From positions 62,001-126,000 of the forward strand of contig SCNT01000004.1 of assembly GCA_005503165.1 (NCBI GenBank): DNA of 64,000 bases, read 5' to 3'. This DNA is from Sphingomonadaceae bacterium 3R27E2-A (GTDB taxonomy: Bacteria; Pseudomonadota; Alphaproteobacteria; Sphingomonadales; Sphingomonadaceae). A model generated the notes under the pieces. It worked only from the letters and a program-made list of their open reading frames with translations. It made no database searches and was not told the DNA's origin. The position numbers and the translations under genes were made by a program. Below are positions 52,763 to 62,309 of the stretch, in pieces (position 1 is the first letter of the stretch; each line of letters begins with the position of its first letter).

Positions 52763-53017
52763 ATGTTCAAGCGCCTGTTCGTCGACCATCCGAAGAGCGT
52801 CGACGAAAATTACATCGAACATTTCGGCGTCGCTTCGAAATTCGGGGTGACGATGATCTGGGGCGGGATGTGCGCGCTGGTCCATGCGGTCGTCCCCGGC
52901 TGGTGCATCACCACCGGCAGCGACACGATCGCACGGCTCAACAAGATCATGGTCGAACAGCGCCGCGCCAAGGGGCAGGCGGTGATGCAGATGAGCACGA
53001 TCGACTGGGTGATCTGA
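52763..53017 (+). CDS. DUF6356 small membrane protein
   Basis: An 84-residue protein, MFKRLFVDHPKSVDENYIEH, with one hydrophobic stretch (FGVTMIWGGMCALVHAVVPG) and a basic C-terminus, matching DUF6356 in sphingomonads. GAAAGGAGCAT precedes ATG 52763. It lies 5 bases upstream of an alpha/beta hydrolase, which suggests joint function. No activity is known. Confidence 0.82.
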   Translation: MFKRLFVDHPKSVDENYIEHFGVASKFGVTMIWGGMCALVHAVVPGWCITTGSDTIARLNKIMVEQRRAKGQAVMQMSTIDWVI

Positions 53018-53022
53018 GCGGC

Positions 53023-53775
53023 GTGACCGGGGCGCCGGCCTATCTCGACCGCGCGGCGCGCCCGCGCCTCGCCTATCGCCATACCGCCGGCAGCGGGCCG
53101 GCGATCGTCTTCCTGCCCGGTTACATGTCCGACATGGCGGGCGGCAAGGCCACCGCGCTGTTCGACTGGGCCGCGAGCGAGGGGCGCGCGTGCCTGCTGC
53201 TCGACTATGCCGGTTGCGGGCTGTCGGGCGGACTGTTTTCCGACCAGACTTTGCTCGACTGGCGCGGCGACGTGCTCGACCTGATCGATGCGCGCATCGA
53301 GGGGCCGGTCGTGATCGTCGGCTCGTCGATGGGCGGCTGGCTGATGCTGCTCGCCGCGCTGGCGCTGACTGCTCGCGACGGACCGGGCCGCGTCGCGGGG
53401 CTGGTCGGCATCGCCGCCGCGCCCGACTTCACCGATTGGGGTTTCACGCCGGAGGAAAAGGCGATCATCCTTGCCGCGGGCGAACCGCGCGAAGCGACGC
53501 CGTACAGCGACCAGCCCTATGTCACGACGCGCGCTTTCTGGCAGTCGGGCGAAGCGAACCGCCTGCTCGGCAGCACCATCGCCCTCACCTGCCCGGTGCG
53601 GCTGCTCCACGGGCAGGAGGATGGCGACGTCCCGCCTGGCATCAGCCTGCGCCTCGCCGCCGCGCTCGCCGGCGACGATGTCCAGGTGACGCTGGTCAAA
53701 GGCGGCGACCACCGGCTGTCGCGCGAGAGCGACATTGCGCTGCTGATCGATACGGTCGCGCGTTTGCTCGTCTAA
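53023..53775 (+). CDS. Alpha/beta hydrolase (ABHD10-like)
   Basis: A 250-residue cytosolic alpha/beta hydrolase with oxyanion FLPGYMSDM near 29, nucleophile GSSMGGW near 97, Asp in LHGQEDGDVPPG and His in KGGDHRLS. The small alpha-helical lid and overall pattern resemble ABHD10-like thioesterases. GTG 53023 is used, because the longer frame is a shadow of DUF6356. It shares a transcript with DUF6356. Confidence 0.88.
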   Translation: MTGAPAYLDRAARPRLAYRHTAGSGPAIVFLPGYMSDMAGGKATALFDWAASEGRACLLLDYAGCGLSGGLFSDQTLLDWRGDVLDLIDARIEGPVVIVGSSMGGWLMLLAALALTARDGPGRVAGLVGIAAAPDFTDWGFTPEEKAIILAAGEPREATPYSDQPYVTTRAFWQSGEANRLLGSTIALTCPVRLLHGQEDGDVPPGISLRLAAALAGDDVQVTLVKGGDHRLSRESDIALLIDTVARLLV

Positions 53776-53802
53776 ACTAAACTTTGATTGAAAAAGCGTT
53801 GT

Positions 53803-53881
53803 TCCCCCGCGAAGGCGGGGGTCCATCTCCGGAGGGTGCCATTTCGAAACGGCAGGACAGGGGTCCAGGACTTCGCCGGGA
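53803..53881. repeat. Palindromic repeat, family D copy 2
   Basis: TTCCCCCGCGAAGGCGGGGG at 53803 and the partner AGGGGTCCAGGACTTCGCCG ending at 53881, with an inner dyad CCATTTCGAAACGG. It is related to 31476-31554 by the GCGAA-GC(G)GGGGTCC core. It lies between the hydrolase and the thioesterase gene. Confidence 0.65.
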
Positions 53882-53906
53882 CACGGCCAATTTTCAGAGG
53901 ATAAAT

Positions 53907-54344
53907 ATGGCGCGCAGCGACTTCAAATTCCACGTCACCAAACGCGTCCGCTACGCCGAAATCGACGCACAGGCGGTCGTGTTCAACAGCCGCTACCTCG
54001 AATATTTCGATATCGGGATCACCGAATATTGGCGCGCCGCGGGGGTCTACGACCGCTGGCCCGAGCGCGAGGGCCCCGAATTCCACGTCGCGCGCGCCGA
54101 GGTCGATTACAAGGTGCCGATCCTGCTCGACGAGGAAATCGACATCTGTGTCCGCTGCTCGCGCGTGGGCCGCAGCTCGATGACCATCCTGTTCGAACTC
54201 CACGGCAAGGGCGCCGAAGATTTGCGCGCGACAGGGCTGGAGGTCAGCGTCCACGTCGCCGAGGCCCGCGGCGCGCCCGCGCCGGTGCCCGAGGCGTTCG
54301 TGGAGTTGTTCGAGGCTTTTGAGGGGAAAGGCCTGCGAGGCTGA
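53907..54344 (+). CDS. Acyl-CoA thioesterase, 4HBT hot-dog fold (YbgC-like)
   Basis: A 145-residue single hot-dog domain. The YbgC-type active-site motif is visible as YAEIDAQAVVFNSRYLEYFD at 16-35, with the catalytic Asp in EIDAQAVVF. Family members hydrolyse acyl-CoA thioesters. ATG 53907 (MARSDFKFHVTKRVRY) is chosen, as an upstream frame start is inside the repeat. It is convergent with the DUF3011 gene, across family F repeats. Confidence 0.88.
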   Translation: MARSDFKFHVTKRVRYAEIDAQAVVFNSRYLEYFDIGITEYWRAAGVYDRWPEREGPEFHVARAEVDYKVPILLDEEIDICVRCSRVGRSSMTILFELHGKGAEDLRATGLEVSVHVAEARGAPAPVPEAFVELFEAFEGKGLRG

Positions 54345-54372
54345 GGGCCGGTATCGGGCGGGAGGGCAATGA

Positions 54373-54575
54373 TAATCCTCCCTGCGACGAAGCCGTGGGA
54401 AGGGAGTGGCGGGGCGGATTGCCCCCGGCAATCCAGGTCCAGTCCGGGGGACTGGACGACCCGACACTGCGAAGGCGGTGGAGCGGCGGATACCATAAAC
54501 GTCGACCCCAGGCCGCCGCCCCTCACCCGGCTTCGCATGGCCTCCCTCCCCATCGCTTCGCGACAGGGAGGATTG
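54373..54575. repeat. Intergenic palindromic repeat, family F
   Basis: Ends ATCCTCCCTGCGACGAAGCC and CCATCGCTTCGCGACAGGGA GGAT are complementary over about 12 bases; the middle (CCGGGGGACTGGACGACCCG) looks unrelated. It fills the gap between the convergent thioesterase and DUF3011 genes. Its outer ends resemble family E. Confidence 0.6.
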
Positions 54576-54619
54576 GGATAGGGCGCTCCTTACTCCGCAC
54601 CCGCCGTTCCGGCTCCCCC

Positions 54620-55615
54620 TCAGCCCAGATCGAGCTGGATGATCTGCGTCGGCGTCGCGCGGCAGTACATCTCGATCGTGTGTGCGCCGTCGGGATAGGT
54701 CGCGGTCATCGCGGCGCGGATGCGCCAGCCGCCATTGCCCTGCTCCAGATTGACCAGCCGGTCGTAGGACAGCCGCGTGCCCCCCGTCGCCCCGACCTGC
54801 CGCGCGGCGTCATTCAGGCAATTCTGAACCGACGGCCGCGCCGCGCTCGGCAGCGCCGACAGGTTCGCGCTAAGCGTTGCCGGCGGCCCCGCGGGATAGG
54901 TCGGCGGCGTGGCGCTATCCGCGACCGGCGCGGCCTCGCCTTCCTTCTTTTTCTTGTTCTTGCTAGCCAGCAGCGCCAGCAGCCCGCCCGCGACGACGAT
55001 GCCGCCGATGATCAGCCCCGTGCTCGGCCCCTTGTCCTTGTCGGGCTCGGGGCGCGGCATGGTGTCGCGATAGCCATAGGCGAATTCGGCGCGGCAACCG
55101 TCGTTCACCCAGATATAGTTCGCGGTATAGCCCCACTGCCGCCCGTCGTTGCAGCGCCCGCCAAGCCGCCGCACCAGTTCGACGCGATTGTCGGTACGCA
55201 CATTACATTGCTCGTAGCGGTTGCCGCGCGACTCGCAGCGGATCGTCCCGACATAATTGTTGCCGGGTTGCCCGGGGCTGGTGCCGCCAGCATAGCCATA
55301 GCGGAATTCGGCGCGGCACCCGCCCGACACCCAAATCTGGCTGGACGTAAAGCCCCAGTCGCGCCCCTTCGAACAGCGCCCCCCGATCACGCGGCTCAGC
55401 TCGACACGGTCGTCGGTGCGGACGTTGCAGCGCTGCGTCCGGTTGCGCCGCGATTCGCAGCGGATCGTGCCCGCATAACCGGGATCGGTGCCGGGATAGC
55501 TGCCCCACCCGCCCGAAGGCGTCGGCGCAGGCCGGGTCTGAGCGAAGGCCGGGACGGCGAGCTGCGAAACGATCAACGACACCGCACTCGCGGTAGTTAC
55601 GACGCGACCAGGCAT
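54620..55615 (-). CDS. DUF3011 repeat protein with membrane anchor
   Basis: A 331-residue exported protein. Signal MPGRVVTTASAVSLIVSQLA then VPAFAQ. Two DUF3011 repeats (about 45-115 and 117-187), each with GTIRCESR.NR.(Q)CNVRTD.RVEL..(R)..GGRC..G..WG and a following W.(S/N).GCRAEF pattern with paired cysteines. A transmembrane helix (GLIIGGIVVAGGLLALLA near 200) is followed by a Lys-rich stretch and a C-terminal domain (about 250-331). It is periplasmic, possibly carbohydrate- or lectin-like; function unknown. Confidence 0.85.
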   Translation of the reverse strand: MPGRVVTTASAVSLIVSQLAVPAFAQTRPAPTPSGGWGSYPGTDPGYAGTIRCESRRNRTQRCNVRTDDRVELSRVIGGRCSKGRDWGFTSSQIWVSGGCRAEFRYGYAGGTSPGQPGNNYVGTIRCESRGNRYEQCNVRTDNRVELVRRLGGRCNDGRQWGYTANYIWVNDGCRAEFAYGYRDTMPRPEPDKDKGPSTGLIIGGIVVAGGLLALLASKNKKKKEGEAAPVADSATPPTYPAGPPATLSANLSALPSAARPSVQNCLNDAARQVGATGGTRLSYDRLVNLEQGNGGWRIRAAMTATYPDGAHTIEMYCRATPTQIIQLDLG

Positions 55616-55789
55616 GGCTCCTTCTCCCCTGCTGACGAACGGCTTTCTCTGTCCTCGCTACCTCACTCTTTCGCTGCGAATAGTTTCACATTTCGGGCAG
55701 TAAAGCGACGGCGAATGCTATCCACCGCTATCGGGGCTTAACCATCGTCCCCCGCTTGCGCGGCCCCGCCCATCCGCTAAAGACTGCGC

Positions 55790-57073
55790 ATGGATCAAAT
55801 CGTCATTCGCGGCGGCCAGCGACTCAAGGGCCGTATCCCCATCTCCGGCGCCAAGAATGCCGCGCTCACCCTGCTGCCCTGCGCGCTCCTCACCGACGAG
55901 CCGCTGACCTTGCGCAACCTGCCGCGGCTCGCCGACGTCGATGGCTTCGGGCATCTGCTCAACCAGCTCGGCTGCTCGACGACGATCGAGGGCTCGCGTC
56001 CCGAGGATTTCGGCCGCGTGATGACCGCGCGCGCGACCACGCTCACCTCGACCGTCGCTCCCTATGACATCGTGCGCAAGATGCGCGCGTCGATCCTCGT
56101 GCTTGGCCCGCTGCTCGCGCGCGCGGGCGAAGCGACGGTGTCGCTCCCCGGCGGCTGCGCGATCGGCAACCGCCCGATCGACCTTCATTTGAAAGCGCTC
56201 GAAGCCTTCGGCGCCGAGATCGAGCTCGCCTCGGGCTATGTGAAGGCCGTCGCCCCCGGCGGGCGCCTCAAGGGCGGCAAATTCACCTTCCCCGTCGTCT
56301 CGGTCGGCGCGACCGAAAACGCCGTGATGGCCGCGGTGTTGGCTAAAGGCACCTGCATCCTCGAGAATGCCGCGCGCGAGCCGGAGATCGTCGATCTGTG
56401 CAACTGCCTCGTCGCGATGGGGGCGTCTATCGACGGCATCGGCACCGAGACGCTGACCATCGAGGGCGTCGACCGCCTGCACGGCGCGACCTATCGTGTC
56501 ATGGCCGACCGCATCGAGGCGGGCAGCTACGCCTGCGCCGCGGTGATCACCGAGGGCGACGTCGAACTTGTCGGCGCCAAGGCGAACGAGATGGAAGCCA
56601 CGCTATCGGCGCTGCGCCAGGCCGGCGCGACGGTCGAGGCGACCAAGACCGGCATCCGCGTCGCCATGTCGGGCCGCGCCCAGCCGGTCACCCTGTCGAC
56701 CGCGCCCTATCCGGGCTTCGCGACCGACATGCAGGCGCAGTTCATGGCGATGGCGACGCTCGGCTCGGGCGCCAGCCTGTTCACCGAGACGATCTTCGAG
56801 AACCGCTACATGCACGTTCCCGAGCTCGCGCGCATGGGCTGCGACATCGACGTGCGCGGCCGCAGCGCGGTGGTCCGCGGCGTCGACCATCTCGTCGGCG
56901 CGCCGGTGATGGCGACCGACCTCCGCGCCTCGATGAGCCTGATCATCGCCGGCCTCGCCGCGCAGGGACAGACCGAGGTCAACCGCGTCTACCACCTCGA
57001 CCGCGGTTACGAGCGGCTCGAGGAGAAACTCCAGGCGGTCGGCGCCGATATCGAACGGATCAGCGCGGGCTAA
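55790..57073 (+). CDS. murA: UDP-N-acetylglucosamine 1-carboxyvinyltransferase MurA
   Basis: First committed step of peptidoglycan synthesis: transfers enolpyruvate from PEP to UDP-GlcNAc in the cytoplasm. The 427-residue protein keeps Lys22-Asn23 (SGAKNAAL) and the PEP-binding Cys123 in [16 protein letters not shown], the residue targeted by fosfomycin. The DMQAQFMAM and [13 protein letters not shown] regions are conserved. It is divergent from the DUF3011 gene and convergent with the S9-like hydrolase (overlap of 4 bases). Confidence 0.97.
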   Translation: MDQIVIRGGQRLKGRIPISGAKNAALTLLPCALLTDEPLTLRNLPRLADVDGFGHLLNQLGCSTTIEGSRPEDFGRVMTARATTLTSTVAPYDIVRKMRASILVLGPLLARAGEATVSLPGGCAIGNRPIDLHLKALEAFGAEIELASGYVKAVAPGGRLKGGKFTFPVVSVGATENAVMAAVLAKGTCILENAAREPEIVDLCNCLVAMGASIDGIGTETLTIEGVDRLHGATYRVMADRIEAGSYACAAVITEGDVELVGAKANEMEATLSALRQAGATVEATKTGIRVAMSGRAQPVTLSTAPYPGFATDMQAQFMAMATLGSGASLFTETIFENRYMHVPELARMGCDIDVRGRSAVVRGVDHLVGAPVMATDLRASMSLIIAGLAAQGQTEVNRVYHLDRGYERLEEKLQAVGADIERISAG

Positions 57074-58341
57074 GGCGTGGCGGTGAGATGCTCCGCGCGC
57101 CCATAGCGCCCGCGGACGTTGCCCTTCACCCAGTCGCCGAGCAGTTTCAGATAACCGTCGGTGATCCGCGTGACGCTGCGTTCGCCGTCGGCGCCGGTGG
57201 TGAACTCGAACATGCCGTGGTCGGTCTGCGGAAAAAGATAGACGTCGACCGGCTTGCCCGCGGCCTTCAGCCCCATCAGCGCGGCGCGCGTCGTCTCGAT
57301 CGGCGCCTCGCGGTCCTCGCCCGCGAGCACCCACAGCAGCGGCGCGTCGAGCTTCCGCAGCGCCGCGACCGCATCATAGTCCCAGATCAGCTCCAGATTA
57401 TCGAAGCGCGCGCGGCCGACACGGCGCAGTTCCTCGTTGGTCATGCGCGCGATCGCGCCGCTATGCTCGCCCGCGATCTTCGCGGCCCAGGGCTTGCCCG
57501 CCATGTCGGCGCGCACCGCGTCGAGCTGGTCGTACCCTTCCTTGAAATTCGACAGCAGCAGGCTGCCCGTCGCCGCCGACAGCCGCGTCACCAGCGCCTC
57601 GGCGTCCTGTCCGAGCCCGGCGGCGCGCACTTCGGAGACCATCTGCTCGCGGTCCTCCTCGATCGGCGAGGCGACGAGGCCGAAGCCGACCGCGACGAAA
57701 TCGGCTTTCGTCAGCGTTGCCGCGCGCGGCGCGACCCAGCCGCCCTGGCTGCCGCCGAAGAAGCCGACGCGGCCGTGGCGTCCCGCCGCGAGCCCGCGCG
57801 CGGTCTCCAGCGCCTTCGCCGCATCGGCCGCGAGCAGCTCGAAATTCTGCGTATATTCGCCGTCGGATCCGCCGGTACCGCGCTTGTCATAGACGAATAC
57901 CGATATGCCCTGCGCCGCCATCGCATAGCCATAGACGCCGCCGATCGGCGAATTGCGCTCCGAGCCATGCACCATCACGACGAGCTGCCGCTTCGCATCG
58001 GTGCCGAGCGGCTCGATCAGCACGCCGCTCATCTTCGTGCCGACGCTCTCGAAGCTCGCCGGGGTTTCGCGAAAGGCGATGCGCTGCCAGCGCGCGCCCT
58101 GCACCTCAACCATGCCGTCGGCGCAGGCGAGCGGCGCACCCGCCTCGCTCGTCGCGCCGCGGCGCCCGTCGCGGAACAGGTAGCGCAGCCCCGGCGCGGG
58201 GATGCTCGGCACCGGCGCGAGCACGACGAAGTCGCCGTCGGCGGCAGCGTAAGTGCCGGCGGCGCAGGCCGGCTGCTGCGCCGAAGCGGGTTGAAACGAC
58301 GCGGAAAAAGCGAGGACGAGGCCGAAGAATATCCTGTGCAT
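57070..58341 (-). CDS. Secreted S9-like/alpha-beta serine hydrolase
   Basis: A 423-residue protein with signal peptide [21 protein letters not shown]. It has an alpha/beta hydrolase domain with oxyanion [10 protein letters not shown] near 120, nucleophile [10 protein letters not shown] near 195 and a C-terminal [10 protein letters not shown] (His). It resembles S9/dienelactone-type peptidase-esterases; the N-terminal part (21-110) is a beta-rich accessory region. It is probably periplasmic. The stop overlaps the murA stop by 4 bases (convergent). Confidence 0.85.
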   Translation of the reverse strand: MHRIFFGLVLAFSASFQPASAQQPACAAGTYAAADGDFVVLAPVPSIPAPGLRYLFRDGRRGATSEAGAPLACADGMVEVQGARWQRIAFRETPASFESVGTKMSGVLIEPLGTDAKRQLVVMVHGSERNSPIGGVYGYAMAAQGISVFVYDKRGTGGSDGEYTQNFELLAADAAKALETARGLAAGRHGRVGFFGGSQGGWVAPRAATLTKADFVAVGFGLVASPIEEDREQMVSEVRAAGLGQDAEALVTRLSAATGSLLLSNFKEGYDQLDAVRADMAGKPWAAKIAGEHSGAIARMTNEELRRVGRARFDNLELIWDYDAVAALRKLDAPLLWVLAGEDREAPIETTRAALMGLKAAGKPVDVYLFPQTDHGMFEFTTGADGERSVTRITDGYLKLLGDWVKGNVRGRYGRAEHLTATP

Positions 58342-58386
58342 GGCGCCCGATAGCGCCCGCCGTCGCCGCGGGCAATCGCCGAGCGA

Positions 58387-59346
58387 TCAGCCGTCCTGGT
58401 CGCAGGGCACCGACACGACATTGCCGCCGCTGACCGACGGCTTGTCGGGACGCTTGATCACCGCGATCACCAGGCCGACCAGCGCGACCGCGCCGCCCGC
58501 GATCGACAGCGGCGCCCAGCGATAGCCCTCGAACAAGGTCGAGATGCCCATCGCGATGATCGGGATCAGCACGCTCGACCACGCCGCCTGCCCCGGGCCG
58601 ACCGCACGAATGATGTTGAAATAGAGCGGGAAGGTCACCGCACTGGCGATCACCCCAAGATAGAGGACGCCGGCCAGATAGGTCGGTGTCGTCTCGATCA
58701 CCGGCGGCCCGGTCGTTATCCACGCATAGCCCGCATCGCCGAGCGCGCCGAACAGCATCGCCCAGGCGATCATCACCACCATCGGCTGCGCACGCGCGAT
58801 ATCCGTCCCCTGCATCACGTTCGCGGTCGACGCGCTCATCACCCCCGCCAGCGTCAGCGCGGTGCCGAGCAGCACTTCGCCCGCGCCGACCTGCGCGGCG
58901 CGATATTCGTGGAGGATCATCAGCCCGACCCCGACGATCGCGATCCCCCCACCCGCGAGGAAGCGACCCTCGACCTTTGTCTTCAGGAAGATCCGGCCGA
59001 GCAGGGTGTTCGGTACGATCAGCAGCGCAAAAAGCACCGCGACCAGCCCCGAGGTGATATGCTGCTCGGCGCGGTAGACGAAGTTGAAATTGAACGCGAA
59101 TTGCGCGAGACCGAGCAGTGCAGCAAAGCCCCAAGCGCGCCCCGACAGCAACAGATTCTCGCGCCGCCACGCGGCATAAGCGAACATCGCCGCCGCGCCG
59201 ACGAAGAAGCGGTAGGCGACCGACCAGCTCGGCGGCACCACGCCCAGCTGCCCGGTGATGACAATCCACGTCGATCCCCAGATCAGGGTAACCAGCAGAA
59301 AAGGCAGCAGGACGCGCGGCGTCAAAAGGCTCGGCGGTGCGCTCAC
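58387..59346 (-). CDS. EamA/DMT-superfamily transporter
   Basis: A 319-residue inner-membrane exporter with ten helices from two EamA repeats (LLPFLLVTLIWGSTWIVITG at the start; LLGTALTLAGVMSASTANVM near the middle). Typical of amino-acid, metabolite or drug efflux. GTG 59344-59346 overlaps the threonine-aldolase stop (GTGA), so the two are translated together. This could mean export or import linked to amino-acid metabolism, which is inference. Confidence 0.9.
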   Translation of the reverse strand: MSAPPSLLTPRVLLPFLLVTLIWGSTWIVITGQLGVVPPSWSVAYRFFVGAAAMFAYAAWRRENLLLSGRAWGFAALLGLAQFAFNFNFVYRAEQHITSGLVAVLFALLIVPNTLLGRIFLKTKVEGRFLAGGGIAIVGVGLMILHEYRAAQVGAGEVLLGTALTLAGVMSASTANVMQGTDIARAQPMVVMIAWAMLFGALGDAGYAWITTGPPVIETTPTYLAGVLYLGVIASAVTFPLYFNIIRAVGPGQAAWSSVLIPIIAMGISTLFEGYRWAPLSIAGGAVALVGLVIAVIKRPDKPSVSGGNVVSVPCDQDG

Positions 59347-60353
59347 AAGGCGGCGATCGCCGCCGCGAGCGGCGCGACGGCGTCGGCGTCCTGGTCCCAG
59401 CTGACCACCAGCCGCGCCGCGCCCTCGCCCCAGTCGTAGAAGTCGAAGCCCTTGGCGCGCAGCTCGGCGGCGTCCTCGGCGCTGATCCGCACGAACAGCT
59501 CGTTCGCTTCGACCGGATGCATCAGCCGGTCGCCGCACGCCGCCGCCAGCGCCGCGGCGCCCGCGTTGGCGGCGCGCGCGTTGGTCAGCCACAGATCGTC
59601 CTTCAGCATCGCGCGGATCTGCGCCGCGACGAAGCGCCCCTTGCTCAGCAGGTGCCCGCCGCGCTTCTTGAGCTCGCGCACACCGGCGCCGCCGCTGCCG
59701 CCGAAGAAGACGATCGCCTCGGCCATCATCGCGCCATTCTTGGTGAAGCCGAACGACAGGGCGTCGACCCCCGCACGCCACGTCACGTCGGCGGGCGAGC
59801 AGCCCACAAACGCCACCGCATTGGCAAAGCGCGCACCGTCCATGTGGAGCTTCAGCCCCTTGTCCTTGGCGATCTCGCTGATCTCGCGCACCTCGTCGGG
59901 GCGCCAGGCGAGACCATATTCGGTCGCGTTGGTGATACTGATCGCTGCGGGCTGCACCTGATGGACGTCATTGCGAATGCTGCGGATGCGCGCACGCAGC
60001 GCCTCGGCATCGATCTTCGCGCCCGGGCCGGGCAGGGTCATCAGCTTGGCGCCGCCCGAATAGAAGGTCGGCGCGCCGCATTCATCGACCTCGATATGCG
60101 CTTCCTCGTAGCAGAGGATGCCCTGCCACGGCCGCACGAAATGCGCGAGGATGATGCTGTTCGCCGCGGTCCCCGTCGGTATCCACACGACCTCGCATGT
60201 CGTCTCGAACAGCTCGGAAAAGGCGGCGTCGAGCGACTGGCTGAGCGCGTCGCCGTCGTAGGCGGTGTCGACATGGTTGGCGGCCGCCAGCGCTTCCATC
60301 ACGGCGGGATGGACGGCGGCGGCATTGTCGGAAAAAAAACGGGTCGCGGTCAT
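59343..60353 (-). CDS. Low-specificity L-threonine aldolase-like PLP enzyme
   Basis: A 336-residue fold-type I PLP enzyme of the LtaE family: MTATRFFSDNAAAVHPAVME, with the cofactor-binding TGTAANSII region near 60, HMDGARFANAVA near 170 (Asp contacting the PLP nitrogen) and the Schiff-base Lys in SFGFTKNGAM near 204-213. It cleaves beta-hydroxy amino acids to glycine and aldehyde. It overlaps the EamA start. Confidence 0.93.
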   Translation of the reverse strand: MTATRFFSDNAAAVHPAVMEALAAANHVDTAYDGDALSQSLDAAFSELFETTCEVVWIPTGTAANSIILAHFVRPWQGILCYEEAHIEVDECGAPTFYSGGAKLMTLPGPGAKIDAEALRARIRSIRNDVHQVQPAAISITNATEYGLAWRPDEVREISEIAKDKGLKLHMDGARFANAVAFVGCSPADVTWRAGVDALSFGFTKNGAMMAEAIVFFGGSGGAGVRELKKRGGHLLSKGRFVAAQIRAMLKDDLWLTNARAANAGAAALAAACGDRLMHPVEANELFVRISAEDAAELRAKGFDFYDWGEGAARLVVSWDQDADAVAPLAAAIAAL

Positions 60354-60397
60354 GCGCCGCGCCTTAGCGCAGCAAATCGCGCCGCGCCAGCGCGCCC

Positions 60398-60583
60398 TCA
60401 GTGGCGGCGATAGACGTAGCGCTTATAGGTCCGCGACCAGCGCACCAGATAGCGCCCCGGCCAGATCCAGCGCGTCTTCATGCCCGTCCGATTGACGTTC
60501 AGCGCGAAGCGCGGGACCAGCACGGTGCGCCATTCCCATTCGTCGCGCCCGGACGGCGCGTCTTGGTTATTCCAGTCGTCCAT
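60398..60583 (-). CDS. Small basic aromatic protein (61 aa)
   Basis: MDDWNNQDAPSGRDEWEWRT and an Arg/Trp/Tyr-rich tail (RWIWPGRYLVRWSRTYKRYV and YRRH). The frame is longer upstream, but ATG 60581-60583 has the context CTTGGGA. It lies between argG and threonine aldolase on the same strand. There is no recognised domain; high Trp content argues against random ORF composition, but the gene is tentative. Confidence 0.5.
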   Translation of the reverse strand: MDDWNNQDAPSGRDEWEWRTVLVPRFALNVNRTGMKTRWIWPGRYLVRWSRTYKRYVYRRH

Positions 60584-60723
60584 TCCCAAGCTACCCCCAG
60601 CAATGACGGCAGCCTCATCCCGGTGATCGTCGTTCGCTTTTCTCTGCCCGCCGGTACTAGCACGCGACATGCCCTCCCCGCGCGCTTCTGCGGCGACACC
60701 TGCCCCGAACGGGGCAGGCCGCA

Positions 60724-61941
60724 TCAACGGTCGCGTTTTGCCAGCAATTTCAGCCGCAACGCGTTCAGCTTGATGAAGCCCGCGGCGTCCTTCTGGTCAT
60801 AGGCGCCGGCGTCGTCCTCGAAGGTCACATGGCGCTCGCTGTACAGGCTGTTCGGCGACTTGCGCCCGACGACGCTGGCATTGCCCTTGTAGAGCTTGAG
60901 GCGGACGGTGCCGCTGACCTTCTCCTGGCTGTGGTCGATCGCCGCCTGCAGCATCTCGCGCTCGGGCGCGAACCAGAAACCGTTGTAGATGAGCTCGGCA
61001 TATTTGGGCATGAGCTCGTCCTTGAGGTGCGCCGCGCCCCGGTCGAGCGTGATGCTTTCGATGCCGCGGTGGGCGCGCGCGTAAATTTCGCCGCCCGGCG
61101 TCTCGTACATGCCGCGCGACTTCATCCCGACGAAGCGGTTCTCGACGAGGTCGAGGCGGCCGATGCCGTGCTTGCGGCCAAGCTCGTTGAGCGCCGCGAG
61201 CAGCGTCGCGGGCGACATCGCCTGTCCGTTCAGCGCGACGCCGTCGCCGCGCTCGAAATCGACCGTGACATATTCGGGGGTGTCGGGCGCATCCTCGGGA
61301 TTGACCGTGCGCGAATAGACATAATCGGGGGTCTCGTCCCACGGGTTCTCGAGCACCTTGCCCTCCGACGAGGTGTGCAGCAGGTTCGCGTCGGTCGAGA
61401 AGGGGCTCTCGCCGCGCTTGTCCTTGGGTACGGGGATCTGGTGTTTCTCGGCGAATTCGATCAGCGCGGTCCGGCTCGTCAGATCCCATTCGCGCCACGG
61501 CGCGATCACCTTGATGTCGGGGTCGAGCGCATAGGCGCTGAGCTCGAAACGCACCTGGTCGTTGCCCTTGCCCGTCGCGCCATGCGCCACCGCATCGGCC
61601 CCGGTTTCATGGGCGATCTCGACGAGCCGCTTCGAGATCAGCGGGCGCGCGATCGAGGTGCCGAGCAGGTAATCGCCCTCGTAGCGCGCATTGGCGCGCA
61701 TCATCGGGAACACGAAGTCGCGCACGAATTCCTCGCGGACGTCGTCGATGTAGATATGCTCGGGCTTGATCCCCATCAGCTCGGCCTTGGCGCGCGCCGG
61801 CTCCAGTTCGTCGCCTTGCCCCAGGTCGGCGGTAAAGGTCACCACTTCGCAGCCATAGGTCACCTGCAGCCATTTCAGGATGACGCTGGTGTCGAGCCCC
61901 CCCGAATAGGCGAGGACAACGCGCTTGATGGACTCGGACAT
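60724..61941 (-). CDS. argG: Argininosuccinate synthase
   Basis: Joins citrulline and aspartate with ATP in arginine synthesis. The 405-residue protein begins [20 protein letters not shown] with the PP-loop [18 protein letters not shown] near 124 and the C-terminal [20 protein letters not shown] are typical. ATG 61939-61941. It is upstream of the small basic gene on the same strand, with 140 bases between. Confidence 0.97.
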   Translation of the reverse strand: MSESIKRVVLAYSGGLDTSVILKWLQVTYGCEVVTFTADLGQGDELEPARAKAELMGIKPEHIYIDDVREEFVRDFVFPMMRANARYEGDYLLGTSIARPLISKRLVEIAHETGADAVAHGATGKGNDQVRFELSAYALDPDIKVIAPWREWDLTSRTALIEFAEKHQIPVPKDKRGESPFSTDANLLHTSSEGKVLENPWDETPDYVYSRTVNPEDAPDTPEYVTVDFERGDGVALNGQAMSPATLLAALNELGRKHGIGRLDLVENRFVGMKSRGMYETPGGEIYARAHRGIESITLDRGAAHLKDELMPKYAELIYNGFWFAPEREMLQAAIDHSQEKVSGTVRLKLYKGNASVVGRKSPNSLYSERHVTFEDDAGAYDQKDAAGFIKLNALRLKLLAKRDR

Positions 61942-62309
61942 GGCTGCACCTTCTGGCGGGAAAAGACGCCGGCGCGGCTAGCAGTCCGCCAGCAAAGGCG
62001 CAACATGCCGACGCGATTCGAAAAGGAGATTCGGCCGCGCCGACCGCGATATTTTATTTCAAAGGTCACGAAGGTCACGCTACGTACCCCCTCATTCGGT
62101 CGCTCGGCGATGCGGGAAGAAGCGATCGACAGAGAGGGGTCCGGGCGCTGCGCAGGGATCATCCGTCAGGATAGATCATAGCCGAATATTTTAGGAAAGA
62201 CATATTTGCACGGAAGCGGCGGCGCCGCGCCCTGGCGCGTTCTTACAAGTTTCCGCCTCCGCTTTGCGGCATGACGGCGGCAGGGCCGCGCTCGCAAGGA
62301 TATCCAGAC
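61942..62309. other. Gene-free interval with conserved upstream motif
   Basis: About 370 bases between the divergent argG and Sel1-type genes. It contains the tandem CAAAGGTCACGAAGGTCACG near 62059-62078 and the 25-bp motif at 62175-62199. A 58-codon frame from the ATG at 62005 has no start context and no recognisable product. The argG promoter should lie in its left part. Confidence 0.5.
62175..62199 (+). promoter_or_regulatory. Conserved 25-bp upstream motif, copy 2
   Basis: From ATCATAGCCGAATATTTTAG to GAAAG; 22 of 25 positions match 31696-31720, and the similarity continues weakly on both sides. It is 72 bases before ATG 62271 and 111 bases before ATG 62310. Confidence 0.5.

Noticed and set aside
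5652-55745. CtrA-type TTAACC half-sites in several gaps (near 5652, 27870, 40088, 55739)
   Set aside because: Single half-sites are frequent by chance and none was found as a TTAA-N7-TTAA pair, so no CtrA regulon is claimed.
62005-62181. 58-codon frame upstream of the Sel1 gene
   Set aside because: No ribosome-binding site, arginine-rich product, and it overlaps the tandem GGTCACGAA repeat; it looks like chance.
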